A DNA stretch of 22,112 bases from positions 1-22,112 of the forward strand of contig CAMVMQ010000007.1 in assembly GCA_947168625.1 (NCBI GenBank), written 5' to 3'. Under the pieces are notes generated by a model, which worked only from the letters and a program-made list of their open reading frames with translations, was not told where the DNA came from and searched no databases. The DNA comes from an uncultured Caryophanales bacterium. Lineage in GTDB: Bacteria > Bacillota_I > Bacilli_A > RF39 > UBA660. The position numbers and the translations under genes were made by a program. Shown piece after piece: positions 21,113 to 22,112 of this stretch; the first letter of the stretch is position 1, and every line of letters starts with the position of its first letter.

Positions 21113-21835
21113 ATGGAAAAAAATAAGAAAAGAATAGTGATTATAACATCACTAATACTATTATTTCTTCTGGTGTGGTCACTTGTTGTTAATAAAGATG
21201 ATAATAGTTATTTGTTGGATGTTAAAATTACTTATAATAATAATGTTAATAATCCTATTAATTATAAAGAGATAATTGATAATCTTAGAAATGAATATCA
21301 AAATGATGATATAGTAGGTATTCTTAGTATAGATAATACTGATTATAAGGTTCCTATTCTTCAGGGAGATGATAATGATTATTATTTGAATCATACTCCT
21401 GATGGAAAAAAGAACTTTATGGGTTCAATATATTTAGACTATAGAGTTAATATTGACTCTAGTAGGAAGTTATTAATATATGGTCATAATTCATCTAGAA
21501 TCGATATGCCATTTAAGATTTTAGAAGAATTTTATGATAAAGGTTACTATGATAATCATAAAACGATGAGTGTTATTACAAGCAATGTTGAAAAGAAATA
21601 TGAAATCTTTTCGGTATATGTAGAACCTAGTGATTATTCTTATATGAATCTTAAACTAAGTGATGAAGAGTATAGTAATCAGATTAAGATGTTTAAGAAT
21701 AAATCATTATATGATACTGGGGTAGAAGTAACTGGTAATGATGAAGTCTTGATACTTCAAACTTGTAGTACTCATAAAGATTATAGTAACTATGATAAAA
21801 AATATCTATTAATAATATTAAGGAGGGTTTTATAA
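21113..21835 (+). CDS. srtB: Class B sortase
   Basis: A 240-residue membrane-anchored transpeptidase that attaches surface proteins to the cell wall through a C-terminal sorting signal. One N-terminal membrane segment spans about residues 8-26. The sortase fold shows DDIVGILSIDNTDYKVPILQ, DNDYYLNHTPDGKKNFMGS, catalytic H125 in IYGHNSSR, catalytic C218 in LQTCST, and the arginine R237 or R238 in IILRRVL. The pattern (GILSIDNTDYKVPILQ, long insert before TCST) fits class B. The start is just after the leader hairpin. The next gene begins one base after the stop (TAAATG), preceded by AGGAGG within the sortase gene, so a coupled operon is clear. The downstream secreted protein is the probable substrate. 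Confidence 0.9.
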   Translation: MEKNKKRIVIITSLILLFLLVWSLVVNKDDNSYLLDVKITYNNNVNNPINYKEIIDNLRNEYQNDDIVGILSIDNTDYKVPILQGDDNDYYLNHTPDGKKNFMGSIYLDYRVNIDSSRKLLIYGHNSSRIDMPFKILEEFYDKGYYDNHKTMSVITSNVEKKYEIFSVYVEPSDYSYMNLKLSDEEYSNQIKMFKNKSLYDTGVEVTGNDEVLILQTCSTHKDYSNYDKKYLLIILRRVL

Positions 21836-22112
21836 ATGAAAAAGATATTTAATAAGTTTACAAAAATTTTATTACTTGTAGCTATGGTTATATCTGACTT
21901 AATGTCTCCAATTAAAGTATTTGCTGATGAAATAGAATCAGTTACTCCTGAAAAGGGAGATGTTGGAATTAACGAAACTGTAAGTAATGAAGGAAGTGTA
22001 ACTGTAACTAAGGGTTCAATTGAAAATCCTGGTGATGTTATGGTTACAAAGACAGTTAAGAAAAATGGTGAAGGAAAATTTACTGTCGAATTTGAAGTAA
22101 AAGGAAAGGATG
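21836..22112 (+). CDS. Secreted surface protein, N-terminal part (cut by the window end)
   Basis: Only the first 92 residues are visible. A signal peptide spans about residues 1-31 (KKIFNKFTKILLLVAMVIS, ending KVFADE). The mature part begins EIESVTPEKGDVG and contains VTVTKGSIENPGDVMVTKTV, then GKFTVEFEVKGKD. This style (charged linker, VTKTVKKNGEGKFTVEFEVKG) is seen at the N-terminus of VWA-domain or pilus-tip surface adhesins, which is a tentative reading. A sorting signal and anchor should lie at the unseen C-terminus. The strong AGGAGG ribosome site is 9 bases upstream. Codon use is a little less AT-extreme than in its neighbours. Confidence 0.8.
   Translation, partial: MKKIFNKFTKILLLVAMVISDLMSPIKVFADEIESVTPEKGDVGINETVSNEGSVTVTKGSIENPGDVMVTKTVKKNGEGKFTVEFEVKGKD

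Overview
The window is AT-rich chromosomal DNA from a low-GC Firmicute. Third codon positions are almost always A or T, and Asn, Ile, Asp and Lys are over-used. Cell-wall genes (mreC, mreD, murF, a class A penicillin-binding protein, a class B sortase) rule out a wall-less mycoplasma. parC and murF end in TGA, so the standard bacterial code applies. Ribosome sites are often AGGTGAT, the 3' part of the full Shine-Dalgarno. The recU-PBP1 pair, a YqfQ/VrrA-like gene and a SipW-type secreted protein all point to the Bacilli, plausibly an uncultured gut lineage near Erysipelotrichales/RF39; that placement is inference.

Layout. 1-4093 (+): a degenerate transglutaminase-like protein, an RlmD/RlmCD-type 23S rRNA methyltransferase, a YjbR/MmcQ-family protein, a decayed ORF, and a DUF362 protein. 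4198-6291 (+): radC, mreC, mreD. 6301-6666 (-): YqfQ-like protein. 6767-9462 (+): a small secretion operon with a GspF/PilC membrane protein, a prepilin peptidase and a SipW-type secreted protein; no ATPase or pilin is present. 9463-9828: a gene-free stretch with a terminator, a LexA-like box and two promoters. 9829-13696 (+): parC and murF. 13701-17392 (-): recU and a large PBP1, the order known from Bacillus. 17486-17680 (-): DUF378 membrane protein. 17786-20939 (+): a LolA/GerS-like lipoprotein, an unknown protein, and a cysteine desulfurase, each followed by its own terminator. 21113-22112 (+): a class B sortase under a consensus promoter, then the start of a secreted surface protein cut by the window edge.

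Functional themes are envelope growth (mreCD, murF, PBP1), DNA topology and repair (parC, recU, radC), RNA modification, and protein export or surface anchoring. Most genes are ordinary housekeeping genes. The parts most worth a second look are the control region before parC, the enlarged N-terminus of PBP1, the reduced pilus-type operon, and the sortase leader with its SD-sequestering hairpin and upstream direct repeats. I see no CRISPR array, insertion sequence, prophage, tRNA or rRNA.
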